The notes under the pieces: generated by a model
Database searches by the model: none
Seen by the model: only the letters and a program-made list of their open reading frames with translations
Told to the model about the DNA's origin: nothing
Made by a program: the position numbers and the translations under genes
Part shown: positions 5,806 through 13,176 of the stretch, piece after piece
How the letters are laid out: each line of letters starts with the position of its first letter
Position numbering within the stretch: position 1 is the first letter of the stretch
NCBI GenBank assembly: GCA_946627685.1
Contig: CAMOVV010000010.1
Location: 1 to 13,176, forward strand
Length of the DNA stretch: 13,176 bases
Reading direction: 5' to 3'
Source of the DNA: an uncultured Bacteroidales bacterium
GTDB taxonomy: Bacteria; Bacteroidota; Bacteroidia; Bacteroidales; UBA932

Positions 5806-8612
5806 TTCCTTTTTTAAAACAGACGGTAAGGCATTATTATCCCGGGGACGGCAATGTCTCCCGGAAGTGTTTCGTCTTTCCCAACCGGAGGGCGATGGTG
5901 TTTTTCAGAAAGTATCTCTGCGAGGAGGTCGCTTCCGCTGGGGAGCCCCTTCTCTGCCCGGAGATGATGACCATCAACGACTTTTTCTATGCCGCCGCCG
6001 GAGCCCGTCCCACCGACAGGGTTACGCTTCTTCTGAAGCTGTATGAGTGCTACTCCGCCCTGAATCCCCACGCCGAGCCCCTGGATGATTTCATCTTTTG
6101 GGGCGATGTCATCCTGAACGATTTTTCCGACGTGGACAGGTATCTGGTGGATGCCAGGGGGATTTTTACGAATGTGTCTGATTTCAAGGCCATTCAGGAT
6201 GATTTCTCGTGGGTGGAAGATGAAGGCCAGAAAGAGGTGATCAGAAGGTTCGCCAGGCATTTCAAGGGAGATGAAAGCGAGGAATCGGTGAAGGGAAGGT
6301 TCCTTTCGGTCTGGAATCTTCTTTGTCCCCTGTATTTCAATTTCAGGGAAGCGCTTGAAAGCGAGGGCCTTTCCTATGAGGGAATGGTGTACCGGAGCCT
6401 TGCCGAAGCGATGAAGACTTCCTCGGCGGCCGATGTGCTGAAGGGAAAGTTCCCCCGGTCGGACAGCTTTGTCTTCGTCGGGCTCAACGTGCTGAGCGGG
6501 TGCGAGAAAACGGTGCTTAAAAAGTTGAGGGATTCCCGTCTCGCCGAGTTCTGCTGGGATTATTCCTCTGAGATGGTGAAAGACCCCGCCAACAGGTCGT
6601 CCCTTTTCATGGAAGAGAATACCGGGGAGTTCCCCCAGGCGTTCGAGCTTGACCCTGAAGGACTTCCTGTCCCTGAGTTTAATATCGTGAGCGTCCCTTC
6701 CGCCGTGGGCCAGGCAAAGTACATGAGCGGCCTTCTGGAAGAGACTTCCACGGCGGTGGTCCTTCCGGACGAGACCATGCTCGCCCCCGTCCTTGATTCC
6801 ATCCCTCCCGAAATCAGGGATATCAATGTCACGATGGGCCATCCGATGTCTTCCAGCGCGTTCTTCGGCTTTTTTGGCGCCCTTTCCTCCCTCCAGCTGC
6901 ATCTGAGGCAAAAAGGGGACGGGTGGTTTTTCCATCACTCCGGCGTACAGGCCATTTTTGCCGACGGAATTTTCCGCCGCTGTCTTGATGCCGAAGGGAA
7001 GGAGAAGGTTGAAAAAATCAGGTCGGAGATGAAATACTATGTCCCCGCGGAGGACTTCACCTCACATCCCCTTCTCAAACTCATTTTCACCCCTGTGGTG
7101 AAGGAGCCGAGGACTCCCGGAGCCGCCCAGGTGCGGGACCTCGCCCTTTGGCTCAGGGAGGTAATCGCCGCCACGGCCCCTTCCCTGGCGAAGGACCCTC
7201 CTTTGGACCTGGACTTTGCCAAAGCCTGTTACAACACCCTTAACCAGCTGGCGTCCAGGAGTCTGGATATCCTTCCGGTCACTTTCATCAGGCTTTGCAG
7301 CCAGATTCTCGGCTCCATGTCCGTACCTTACAACGGAGAGCCGCTGAAGGGGCTCCAGATAATGGGACCTCTCGAGACCCGCGCCCTTGACTTCGACAAT
7401 GTCATCATCCTTTCCTGCAATGAAGGGGTCTTCCCCCGCCACAGCGTCAGCTCGTCCTTCATCCCGCCCGAGCTCCGCAAAGGCTTCGGCCTTCCTACCT
7501 ACGAGATGCAGGACGCGGTCTGGGCATATTATTTCTACCGCCTCGTGCAGAGGGCTTCCAGGGTGTGGCTCATCTATGATTCCCGTACGGAAGGGATGCA
7601 ATCCGGCGAGGAGAGCCGCTACATCAAGCAGCTGGAATACCATTTCCGCGTGAAAGTGAACCGTTTCGTGTACAAGACCCCGTCGGTCGTCCCGGCGGAG
7701 AAGGAGATTGAAAAAACGCCCCCGGTGATGGAGAAGCTGTCGTCGGTGGTGTATTCCCCTTCGTCGCTGAACAGTTACATCGAGTGCCCGGCGAGGTTCT
7801 ACTATTCCACCGTGGAGAGGCTGTGGAAGGAGAACGAGGTGGCTGAAGAGCTGGACAGGGGAATGATAGGGACGGTGTTCCATGATGTGATGAAGGATAT
7901 CTATGAGGCCGCGGGAGAGGTCGTCACTGCGGCTTATCTGGAAAAAGCCGTCAGGAATATCGCCGGAATCCGAGAAATGGTGGATGAGGGAATCCGCGGC
8001 CAGCTGCGTTCCTTCGAGGTGTCGGGCAGGGACCTCGTGTACTCGAGGGTCATCGTGCGCTATGTGGTCCAGACCATCAAGAGGGATATCGAGCTGATTC
8101 GGGACAGGAATGTGGAGGGAATCAGGATTCTGGGGCTGGAGCGCAACCTCGTGATGGATTTTTGCGGGTACAGGCTGAAGGGAAAGCTGGACAGGCTGGA
8201 CAGCGTGGAGCCGGGAAAGGTGAGGATTGTGGATTACAAGACGGGAACGGTCACCGACGATGACGTGGACATAAATGCCGGGAACGCCGCCGACATCGCG
8301 GAAAGGGCTTTCGGGGCCCCTTCTTCCAAGGCCAGGCCGAAAATCGCCCTGCAGATGGAGATTTACGATATGCTGGCCGAGGCCGGCGGCCTTCTGGAAG
8401 GGAAGGAGGCCGTCAATTCCGTCTATTCTATGGTAAGGCTTTTCCCCGACAAGGTGAAAGAGGTGGCGAGATGCCCTGAATTTGCGTCCGAGACGGCCGG
8501 GAGGCTGAAAGCCCTTCTGGACGAGATAAACGACCCCGGAAAGCCCTTCGAGCGGAAATACGATGTGGAAAAGTGCAAGCAGTGTGATTTTAAGATAATT
8601 TGCGGAAGATGA
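5802..8612 (+). CDS. addB: AddB-like subunit: PD-(D/E)XK nuclease with Fe-S cluster site
   Basis: Nuclease subunit of the AddAB helicase-nuclease, which resects double-strand DNA ends and loads RecA for recombination. The 936-residue protein starts with a Bacteroidota-type strip CFVFPNRRAMVFFRKYL (23-39) where Bacillus AddB has a Walker A motif, so I see no ATP site. The helicase-like core shows GHPMSSSAFF (346-355) and GPLETRALDFDNVIILSCNEGVFP (522-545), typical of the inactive AddB/RecC fold. The C-terminal nuclease has H694 in GTVFHDVM, D797 in GKLDRLD, D811 and K813 in IVDYKTG, and Q851/Y855. Four cysteines in the known cluster arrangement, C662 (ECPARFYY) and C925-x2-C928-x5-C934 at the end, should bind a 4Fe-4S cluster that pins the nuclease domain. 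It is somewhat shorter than Bacillus AddB (about 1,160). Its ATG overlaps the glycosidase stop, and its stop overlaps the addA start, both as ATGA. Confidence 0.92.
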   Translation: MIPFLKQTVRHYYPGDGNVSRKCFVFPNRRAMVFFRKYLCEEVASAGEPLLCPEMMTINDFFYAAAGARPTDRVTLLLKLYECYSALNPHAEPLDDFIFWGDVILNDFSDVDRYLVDARGIFTNVSDFKAIQDDFSWVEDEGQKEVIRRFARHFKGDESEESVKGRFLSVWNLLCPLYFNFREALESEGLSYEGMVYRSLAEAMKTSSAADVLKGKFPRSDSFVFVGLNVLSGCEKTVLKKLRDSRLAEFCWDYSSEMVKDPANRSSLFMEENTGEFPQAFELDPEGLPVPEFNIVSVPSAVGQAKYMSGLLEETSTAVVLPDETMLAPVLDSIPPEIRDINVTMGHPMSSSAFFGFFGALSSLQLHLRQKGDGWFFHHSGVQAIFADGIFRRCLDAEGKEKVEKIRSEMKYYVPAEDFTSHPLLKLIFTPVVKEPRTPGAAQVRDLALWLREVIAATAPSLAKDPPLDLDFAKACYNTLNQLASRSLDILPVTFIRLCSQILGSMSVPYNGEPLKGLQIMGPLETRALDFDNVIILSCNEGVFPRHSVSSSFIPPELRKGFGLPTYEMQDAVWAYYFYRLVQRASRVWLIYDSRTEGMQSGEESRYIKQLEYHFRVKVNRFVYKTPSVVPAEKEIEKTPPVMEKLSSVVYSPSSLNSYIECPARFYYSTVERLWKENEVAEELDRGMIGTVFHDVMKDIYEAAGEVVTAAYLEKAVRNIAGIREMVDEGIRGQLRSFEVSGRDLVYSRVIVRYVVQTIKRDIELIRDRNVEGIRILGLERNLVMDFCGYRLKGKLDRLDSVEPGKVRIVDYKTGTVTDDDVDINAGNAADIAERAFGAPSSKARPKIALQMEIYDMLAEAGGLLEGKEAVNSVYSMVRLFPDKVKEVARCPEFASETAGRLKALLDEINDPGKPFERKYDVEKCKQCDFKIICGR

Positions 8613-11600
8613 AAGAGAAACCCCTGAAAATACTGAAGGCTTCGGCCGGTACCGGCAAGACCTACAACCTTGCCAAGACATACATTTCTCTTCTTCTCGA
8701 TGGAAGCGATGCCTTTGCCTACCGGCATATCCTTGCGGTGACATTCACCAACGCCGCCACCGCCGAGATGAAATCACGTATCCTGAAGGAACTTGACATC
8801 CTTTCCCGTTCTCCCGGGGAATCCGCCTACCGGGACGATTTCATCCCTTTCCTCGCTCCCGACGAGAAAACCTTGAGCTCGAAGGCCGCAAAGGTCCTGA
8901 GAAACATCCTCCACGATTACGGGGCCTTCAGCGTGACCACCATAGACAAGTTTTTCCAGCAGACGCTGAGGGCCTTCGCCCGTGAGGCCGGCCGGTTCAA
9001 CGCCTACCAGGTGGAACTGGACAGGAATTCCCTCATCGAAGAGGCCGTGGACAGGGTCCTTGACTCCATAAATCCGGACGACAAGGATATTCTGGACTGG
9101 CTCGGCGCCAATATCACCGACAGCCTCGAGGAGGGGAAGGGCTACAACATGGAGAAAAAGCTCTCTTCCGTCGCCAAAAGGATTCTGTCAAGGGAATATG
9201 CGACCCTGGCGGAGTCCCGCGGGATAGACACGGCAAAGGTCTATTCGAGGGAAAACATCGCGAAGGTGAGAAAGAACCTGCGGGCGCTCCGCTCCGGATA
9301 TGAAAAAAGAGTCAAAGAGGCTGCGCAGGCCGTTCTGGACGCATTTTCATCCTGCGGAATCAGCGTCCGGGACACCTCCAGGGCGAACAATAATTTCGGA
9401 AAGATGGAGGCCTGGGCCAATCCTTCCAAACCCGGGCAGGTGGCGCTGCCGACGGCATCGTTCTCCTCCATCGCCGCGGATTATTCACAGTGGTTCAAAA
9501 AAGGCGACAGGGCGCGCATGGCTCCTTTGGAAGGGAGGCTCACGCCGGCCGTAAATGCGTTTTTCGCCCTTTTCGGGGAGCCGTACAGGGAGTGGAAGTC
9601 GGCCGGAATCATGCTCGGCTATCTCGGGGAACTCGGAATGGCGGAGAGCATCAGGAAGGGATTCGACGAGCTCCTTGTCGATAAGAACGTGCTGAGCATT
9701 GACGACTCCGACGAAATCCTGAGGAAAATCATCGCCGGCTCCGACGCTCCCTTCATATATGAGAAAACAGGCGTAAGGTTCGACCATTTCCTTCTCGACG
9801 AGTTCCAGGACACTTCTTTCATCCAGATGGAAAACTTCGCCCCGCTGCTGCGGAACAGCATTTCCCAGGGTCACCGGAACCTTGTCGTTGGAGATGTGAA
9901 GCAGAGCATCTACAGATGGAGAGGGGCGGACTGGAGGCTGATGCAGTCCGGGCTTCCGGGCCTTTTCGGAGAGGACAACATTTCGTCCGAGTCCCTGAAG
10001 GGGAACTACAGGAGCCTTTCCGTCCTGATTGACTTTTTCAACGGTTTCTTCGGGTATGCGTCGTCCCTTCTTTCGAACATGGCGATCGAGGCTGGGGATA
10101 AGGATGTCAGCATCAAGGATATATATGGAATGTCCCCGGATATCCCGGCCGAAGTCAGCCAGAGGGTGGAGTTCAAGCTGAAAGATTCCGCTCCGGGAAG
10201 CGTCGAAGCTGTTTTCTGCGACGCCGCCGACGAGTGCGCCCTTGTCCTTTCCACCATAAACAGCCTCAAATCCGAAAGGCACGCCCTTTACGGGGATATC
10301 ACCGTCCTTGTCCGGACCAACCGGCAGGGCTCCGCCGTGGCCTCCTACCTTTCGGAAAACGGCATCCCCGTCATTTCCAATGATTCCCTCTACCTTAAAT
10401 CGTCCCCGGCCGTGAGGAAGGCCGTCTCCCTGATTTCCATCATGGAAGACCCCTCGAACCGCATCAGGGGCTGGGAAGCGAAGGATATGGCAGACCTGAC
10501 GGGAGACCTTAAGTGGAATTCCCTTATGGAGCTCTGCGAGGCTGTCCTGAGGAAGGTGAAAGAAGCCGACCCTGAAGCCTTCCTGTCGCAGACGAGGTAT
10601 GTCCAGTCCTTCATGGACAAGGTCAAGGACTACTGCGCCTCCGAGGGCGGCGGGTGCGGAGCCTTCCTGGAATGGTGGGACGGCCAGAATCCCGTCCTCA
10701 GCTCTCCCGACGACCCCCTTTCGGTGAGGGTGATGACGGTGCATAAGTCAAAAGGGCTCGAGTTTCCCTATGTCATATTCCCTTTCCTTGAGAACCAGAA
10801 GTTTATGGATAACAAGGAGACTGCGTGGTGCCTCCCGGAGGTGGAAAATACGGCTCTCGGGGATGCCGGCGGGATGGCCTTTGACGTGAGCATGACTTCG
10901 ACTTCCTGCTCGGACACCGTCTTTGAAGGGGACCTTAGCCTCAGTACCAAAATGCAGTACATGGACAACCTGAACGTGGCCTACGTCGCCATGACGAGGG
11001 CCCGCTCCGGACTCACGATAATATCTTCTTCGGCCGCCAAATCCAACACTTTCGGCTCCCTGCTCAGGAACTGGGTCGAGGATGGGGCTTCCGGATTCGT
11101 GAAGGAAGAGGCGGGGGAGGAAGAAGGCGTCGAAAGGTATCTGAAGGGAGAATTGTATGATTTCCAGAACCTTCCGAGGCGGGAGAGCGCCGTTTCGCTT
11201 GTTCAGGGAGGCTATCCCGGCTGGAGCGTCAATCCGGAGGGGGAGGACGGCTCCGTCCTTTCAAGGCTGTCCCTGAGGGCTGACGCTGGCGACTTTTTCT
11301 CGGAAAACGGAAAGACCGGGCCCGAGGCCTCCGGCCGCATCATGGGTGTCATCCTTCACGACATCATGTCCAGGGTGAAATCGGCCGGAGACCTGGAAGA
11401 AGCCGTGGCCCAGTCTCTAAGGTCCGGGGCGATAGACGGGGACCAGGCCGCCCGCGCCCTTGAGATTCTCCGCTCCGCGATGGAGAAGGAGAAGGACAGG
11501 GGCTGGTTCCCCGCGGACGGAGAGGGTGTGTACAACGAAGTTTCCCTCATCGCGGCCGACGGCAGCGTCCACCGGCCCGACCGGGTCGTCGTCAGCGGAG

Positions 11601-11767
11601 ACAAGGTGATTGTCATCGATTACAAAATCAGGGAAAACGAAGACGTCACGAGGAGATACTTCTCCCAGGTGGGCCGCTATGTGGCCTTGTACAAGGCTCT
11701 TGGCTACAAGGAAGTGGAGGGGTGGCTGTGGTATCTCCAGGACAGGGAAACGGTGAGGGTAAAATAA
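8609..11767 (+). CDS. addA: AddA-like subunit: UvrD-type helicase plus PD-(D/E)XK nuclease
   Basis: ATP-driven 3'-to-5' DNA helicase and nuclease, partner of AddB in double-strand break processing. From ATG 8609 (overlapping the addB stop as ATGA) it has 1,052 residues; a TTG nine bases earlier is less likely. All superfamily 1A motifs are present. Walker A is ASAGTGKT (11-18, K17), motif Ia is AVTFTNAATAEMK (43-55), and TIDKFFQQTLR (111-121) follows. Motif II is LLDEFQDT (395-402, D397/E398), motif III is VVGDVKQSIYRWRGAD (426-441), and motif IV is NYRS (466-469). Motif V is MTVHKSKGLEFPYV (709-722) and motif VI is AYVAMTRARSGL (791-802). The C-terminal nuclease keeps H917, E977, D991, D1004 and K1006 (VIDYKI), with Q1020/Y1024 behind. 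So both subunits have an intact nuclease, as expected for AddAB rather than RecBCD. It is a little shorter than Bacillus AddA (about 1,230). A hairpin terminator follows six bases after the stop. Confidence 0.95.
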   Translation: MKEKPLKILKASAGTGKTYNLAKTYISLLLDGSDAFAYRHILAVTFTNAATAEMKSRILKELDILSRSPGESAYRDDFIPFLAPDEKTLSSKAAKVLRNILHDYGAFSVTTIDKFFQQTLRAFAREAGRFNAYQVELDRNSLIEEAVDRVLDSINPDDKDILDWLGANITDSLEEGKGYNMEKKLSSVAKRILSREYATLAESRGIDTAKVYSRENIAKVRKNLRALRSGYEKRVKEAAQAVLDAFSSCGISVRDTSRANNNFGKMEAWANPSKPGQVALPTASFSSIAADYSQWFKKGDRARMAPLEGRLTPAVNAFFALFGEPYREWKSAGIMLGYLGELGMAESIRKGFDELLVDKNVLSIDDSDEILRKIIAGSDAPFIYEKTGVRFDHFLLDEFQDTSFIQMENFAPLLRNSISQGHRNLVVGDVKQSIYRWRGADWRLMQSGLPGLFGEDNISSESLKGNYRSLSVLIDFFNGFFGYASSLLSNMAIEAGDKDVSIKDIYGMSPDIPAEVSQRVEFKLKDSAPGSVEAVFCDAADECALVLSTINSLKSERHALYGDITVLVRTNRQGSAVASYLSENGIPVISNDSLYLKSSPAVRKAVSLISIMEDPSNRIRGWEAKDMADLTGDLKWNSLMELCEAVLRKVKEADPEAFLSQTRYVQSFMDKVKDYCASEGGGCGAFLEWWDGQNPVLSSPDDPLSVRVMTVHKSKGLEFPYVIFPFLENQKFMDNKETAWCLPEVENTALGDAGGMAFDVSMTSTSCSDTVFEGDLSLSTKMQYMDNLNVAYVAMTRARSGLTIISSSAAKSNTFGSLLRNWVEDGASGFVKEEAGEEEGVERYLKGELYDFQNLPRRESAVSLVQGGYPGWSVNPEGEDGSVLSRLSLRADAGDFFSENGKTGPEASGRIMGVILHDIMSRVKSAGDLEEAVAQSLRSGAIDGDQAARALEILRSAMEKEKDRGWFPADGEGVYNEVSLIAADGSVHRPDRVVVSGDKVIVIDYKIRENEDVTRRYFSQVGRYVALYKALGYKEVEGWLWYLQDRETVRVK

Positions 11768-11772
11768 CCCTG

Positions 11773-11796
11773 TTTTCCCTTTCCGGGAAAATTTTT
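11773..11796 (+). terminator. Rho-independent terminator after addA
   Basis: A perfect seven-pair stem, TTTTCCC (11773-11779) with GGGAAAA (11785-11791), closes a five-base loop and is followed directly by five T residues (11792-11796). It begins six bases after the addA stop. The stem is modest in GC but the layout is standard. Its T-tract runs into the next gene's -7 box. Confidence 0.65.
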
Positions 11797-11803
11797 ATAT
11801 TTG
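11796..11803 (+). promoter_or_regulatory. Probable -7 promoter box of the DUF4290-ftsK unit
   Basis: TATATTTG, a perfect TAnnTTTG box, lies 23 bases before the ATG at 11827, giving a predicted leader of about 20 bases. The -33 position falls in the TGTTTT stretch at 11771-11776, a weak match that is also the left arm of the preceding terminator. It most likely drives the DUF4290 gene and ftsK together. Confidence 0.55.
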
Positions 11804-11826
11804 TAGGTTAGATATTATTAGATTTT

Positions 11827-12489
11827 ATGGAACCTTTTGACGGCACTATCAAGCTATACTATAATACCGAGAGGGAGAAACTCGCGATGCCCGAGTACGG
11901 CAGGAACGTCCTCCGGATGGTTGAAATCATGAAAGCCGAGCCCGACAGGGGCCTGCGCTCGACCATGGCAAGGGCCATCGTGGGCGTGATGGAGACCCTG
12001 AACCCTTCGGTGCGGCAGCAGGACAACTACAGCCAGAAACTCTGGGACCACCTTTACATCATCGCCGGTTACGACCTTGACATAGATTCCCCCTATCCCG
12101 CCCCCGTAAAGGAGGACAGGGAGTCGCGGCCCATGACCATTCCCCTGAAAAAGAAGCCGGTGAAGGCCACCCACTACGGCCGCAACATCGAGAGCATCAT
12201 CGACCTCATCGCCCTCGAGCCGGAAGGGGAGGCCAGGAATTCCATGCTCAGGTCCCTTGCCACCTACATGCGCCAGCAGTACCTTATCTGGAACAAGGAC
12301 AGCGTGGCGGACGAGACCATCTTCTCCGACATTGAAAAGCTTTCGGACTACAGGATCAAGATTCCCGAGGGCCTCACGCTCTCGAAAATCTCGTCCGACA
12401 TGTCCTATGCCCGTCCCGGCATGAACCTCGGCATGGGACGCGGCCACGGCCAGCAGAAGAAAAACAGGAAGAACAGGAACAAACAGTAG
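11827..12489 (+). CDS. DUF4290 family protein
   Basis: Uncharacterised protein of 220 residues that I recognise as DUF4290, a family known to me only from Bacteroidota. No function is established. It is soluble, mostly helical, and has no signal peptide or membrane span. Two halves look like repeats. MPEYGRNVLRMVEIMKAEPD (21-40), leading to KLWDHLYIIAGYDLDIDSPY (71-90), corresponds to ATHYGRNIESIIDLIALEPE (114-133), leading to IFSDIEKLSDYRIKIPEG (165-182). Both share the YGRN core, offset by 93 residues. A proline- and lysine-rich joint (about 91-113) links them. The last 20 residues are glycine-rich and then strongly basic (KKNRKNRNK), which would suit nucleic acid or ribosome contact, though that is inference. 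It has its own promoter box and sits 18 bases before ftsK, so the two are probably co-transcribed. Confidence 0.85.
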   Translation: MEPFDGTIKLYYNTEREKLAMPEYGRNVLRMVEIMKAEPDRGLRSTMARAIVGVMETLNPSVRQQDNYSQKLWDHLYIIAGYDLDIDSPYPAPVKEDRESRPMTIPLKKKPVKATHYGRNIESIIDLIALEPEGEARNSMLRSLATYMRQQYLIWNKDSVADETIFSDIEKLSDYRIKIPEGLTLSKISSDMSYARPGMNLGMGRGHGQQKKNRKNRNKQ

Positions 12490-12491
12490 AG

Positions 12492-12498
12492 AAGGAGG
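12492..12498 (+). promoter_or_regulatory. Strong Shine-Dalgarno sequence of ftsK
   Basis: AAGGAGG, nine bases before the ATG at 12508, is a full-strength match to the anti-Shine-Dalgarno sequence. It fixes the ftsK start. None of the other genes in the window has one of comparable strength, which is normal for Bacteroidota. Confidence 0.65.
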
Positions 12499-12507
12499 TT
12501 GAAGCTT

Positions 12508-13176
12508 ATGCTCGGATTCTGGAAAGATATGGATGACAGGGACAAGGCCATGGCCAGGATGCTGGCCGGGTTCCTCGTCGCCATTTTCGCCCTATTCACC
12601 CTGTTTTCCAACATATCGTACTTCTTCACGTGGAGGCTGGACCAGAGCCTGCTGATGTCCCCCGACAGCGCAGCGGTTTCTTCCGAGGCCGCCAACATGA
12701 GCGGGGGTCTCGGGTTCAGATGGGCCCGCTTCCTCACCGGCAAGTGCTTCGGACTTGGCAGTTTCGCCCTGATAATCATTCTTATAGCCATTGCCCTGAG
12801 GCTTCTTGTCCACCGCTGGAACCGCTCCCTCGTGAGGACGGTCCTCACCTGCGTCACCGGCGCCATGCTGGCCTCCCTCATCCTGTCATATTTCGGCAGG
12901 ATTTTCGCCGCCGACACGCTGTTCGGAGGCGGCCTGGGCGGAGAATGCGGAGCCGCCGTGGTGTCCTGGTGCGAGAATCTTTTCGGGAGGGTGGTGACTG
13001 GCCTTCTCGTGGCCCTTCTCTGCGTCCTGTGGCTGTATTTCATCAGCGACAGGTTCGCCCTTTGGGTGACGGGTACCCCGGGCGAAACCTCTGAGGAAGA
13101 AGATGAAATAGAAGTCGTGACCGAGCCCGCTCCCGCCCCCGTGCCGGCTCCCGTCCATACCCCTGTCCCGAGCCCC
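12508..13176 (+). CDS. ftsK: DNA translocase FtsK/SpoIIIE family, N-terminal part (cut by window end)
   Basis: Start of a septal DNA translocase, which pumps chromosomal DNA through the closing division septum and helps resolve chromosome dimers. The open frame of 223 codons runs off the window end, so the ATPase motor and gamma domains are not seen. What is visible matches the Bacteroidota FtsK four-span membrane domain. Hydrophobic segments lie at about 19-41, 80-101, 107-130 and 160-180. A periplasmic-like loop after SYFFTWRLDQSLL (37-49) leads into the MSGGLGFRWARFLTGKCFGLGSF stretch (64-86), which is typical of the family. From 190 on there is an acidic run (SEEEDE, 195-200) and then a proline/valine/alanine-rich linker, as expected before the motor domain. 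The start is set by a strong Shine-Dalgarno sequence. The identification rests on the membrane domain alone, so it is firm for family but not for exact paralogue. Confidence 0.85.
   Translation, partial: MLGFWKDMDDRDKAMARMLAGFLVAIFALFTLFSNISYFFTWRLDQSLLMSPDSAAVSSEAANMSGGLGFRWARFLTGKCFGLGSFALIIILIAIALRLLVHRWNRSLVRTVLTCVTGAMLASLILSYFGRIFAADTLFGGGLGGECGAAVVSWCENLFGRVVTGLLVALLCVLWLYFISDRFALWVTGTPGETSEEEDEIEVVTEPAPAPVPAPVHTPVPSP

Noticed and set aside
7062..8744. Minus-strand open frame of 560 codons opposite addB and the start of addA
   Set aside because: Shadow of the codon pattern in addB; it crosses the addB/addA junction and has no recognisable domain.
9485..10744. Minus-strand open frame of 419 codons opposite addA
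   Set aside because: Antisense to conserved helicase motifs, with no recognisable domain; treated as a shadow.
12405..13043. Minus-strand frame of 212 codons opposite the DUF4290/ftsK junction
   Set aside because: The plus-strand ftsK frame is open to the window end and matches the FtsK membrane domain, so this and other frames here are shadows.
1..13176. Possible defence, phage or mobile-element system
   Set aside because: No integrase, transposase, direct repeat pair, CRISPR or toxin-antitoxin pair was seen. The nuclease/helicase pair fits housekeeping AddAB with normal motifs.

Overview
The window reads as ordinary chromosome of a fairly GC-rich member of the Bacteroidota, most likely Bacteroidales (an Alistipes/Rikenellaceae-like gut lineage is a guess from base composition). 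The support is: a DUF4290 protein, known to me only from this phylum; Bacteroidota-type TAnnTTTG -7 promoter boxes in front of several genes; almost no Shine-Dalgarno sequences; and Bacteroidota-style versions of HisRS, AddB and the FtsK membrane domain. I see no tRNA or rRNA gene, CRISPR array, insertion sequence, integrase, phage gene or obvious horizontally acquired island. No stretch over about 170 bases lacks a gene.

Layout. Positions 24-1430 (minus) hold hisS. A 172-bp intergenic region separates it from a divergent YitT-family membrane protein (1603-2589, plus). That gene overlaps by 40 bp, tail to tail, the end of an S4-domain RNA-binding protein of the Hsp15/HslR family (2550-2966, minus). 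hslR is the downstream gene of a two-gene unit whose first gene (2979-3938, minus) encodes a class I mannose-6-phosphate isomerase-like protein that appears to have lost all four zinc ligands. A 73-bp divergent promoter region follows.

On the plus strand a three-gene unit runs from 4012 to 11767: a GH78 (alpha-L-rhamnosidase-like) lipoprotein, then addB and addA. Both junctions are ATGA stop-start overlaps. AddB carries a PD-(D/E)XK nuclease with an iron-sulphur cysteine set, and AddA carries a complete UvrD-type helicase plus a second nuclease. Together they should form the recombinational end-processing enzyme that feeds RecA. A rho-independent terminator at 11773-11796 closes the unit.

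A new promoter box (11796-11803) starts the last unit: a DUF4290 protein with an internal duplication, then the start of ftsK (12508 to the window edge, cut off). ftsK is preceded by a textbook Shine-Dalgarno sequence, which stands out here. No novel defence or mobile system is visible. The items most worth a second look are the metal-ligand-less ManA homologue, the coupling of a secreted glycosidase to AddAB, and the promoter/terminator and promoter/promoter overlaps.
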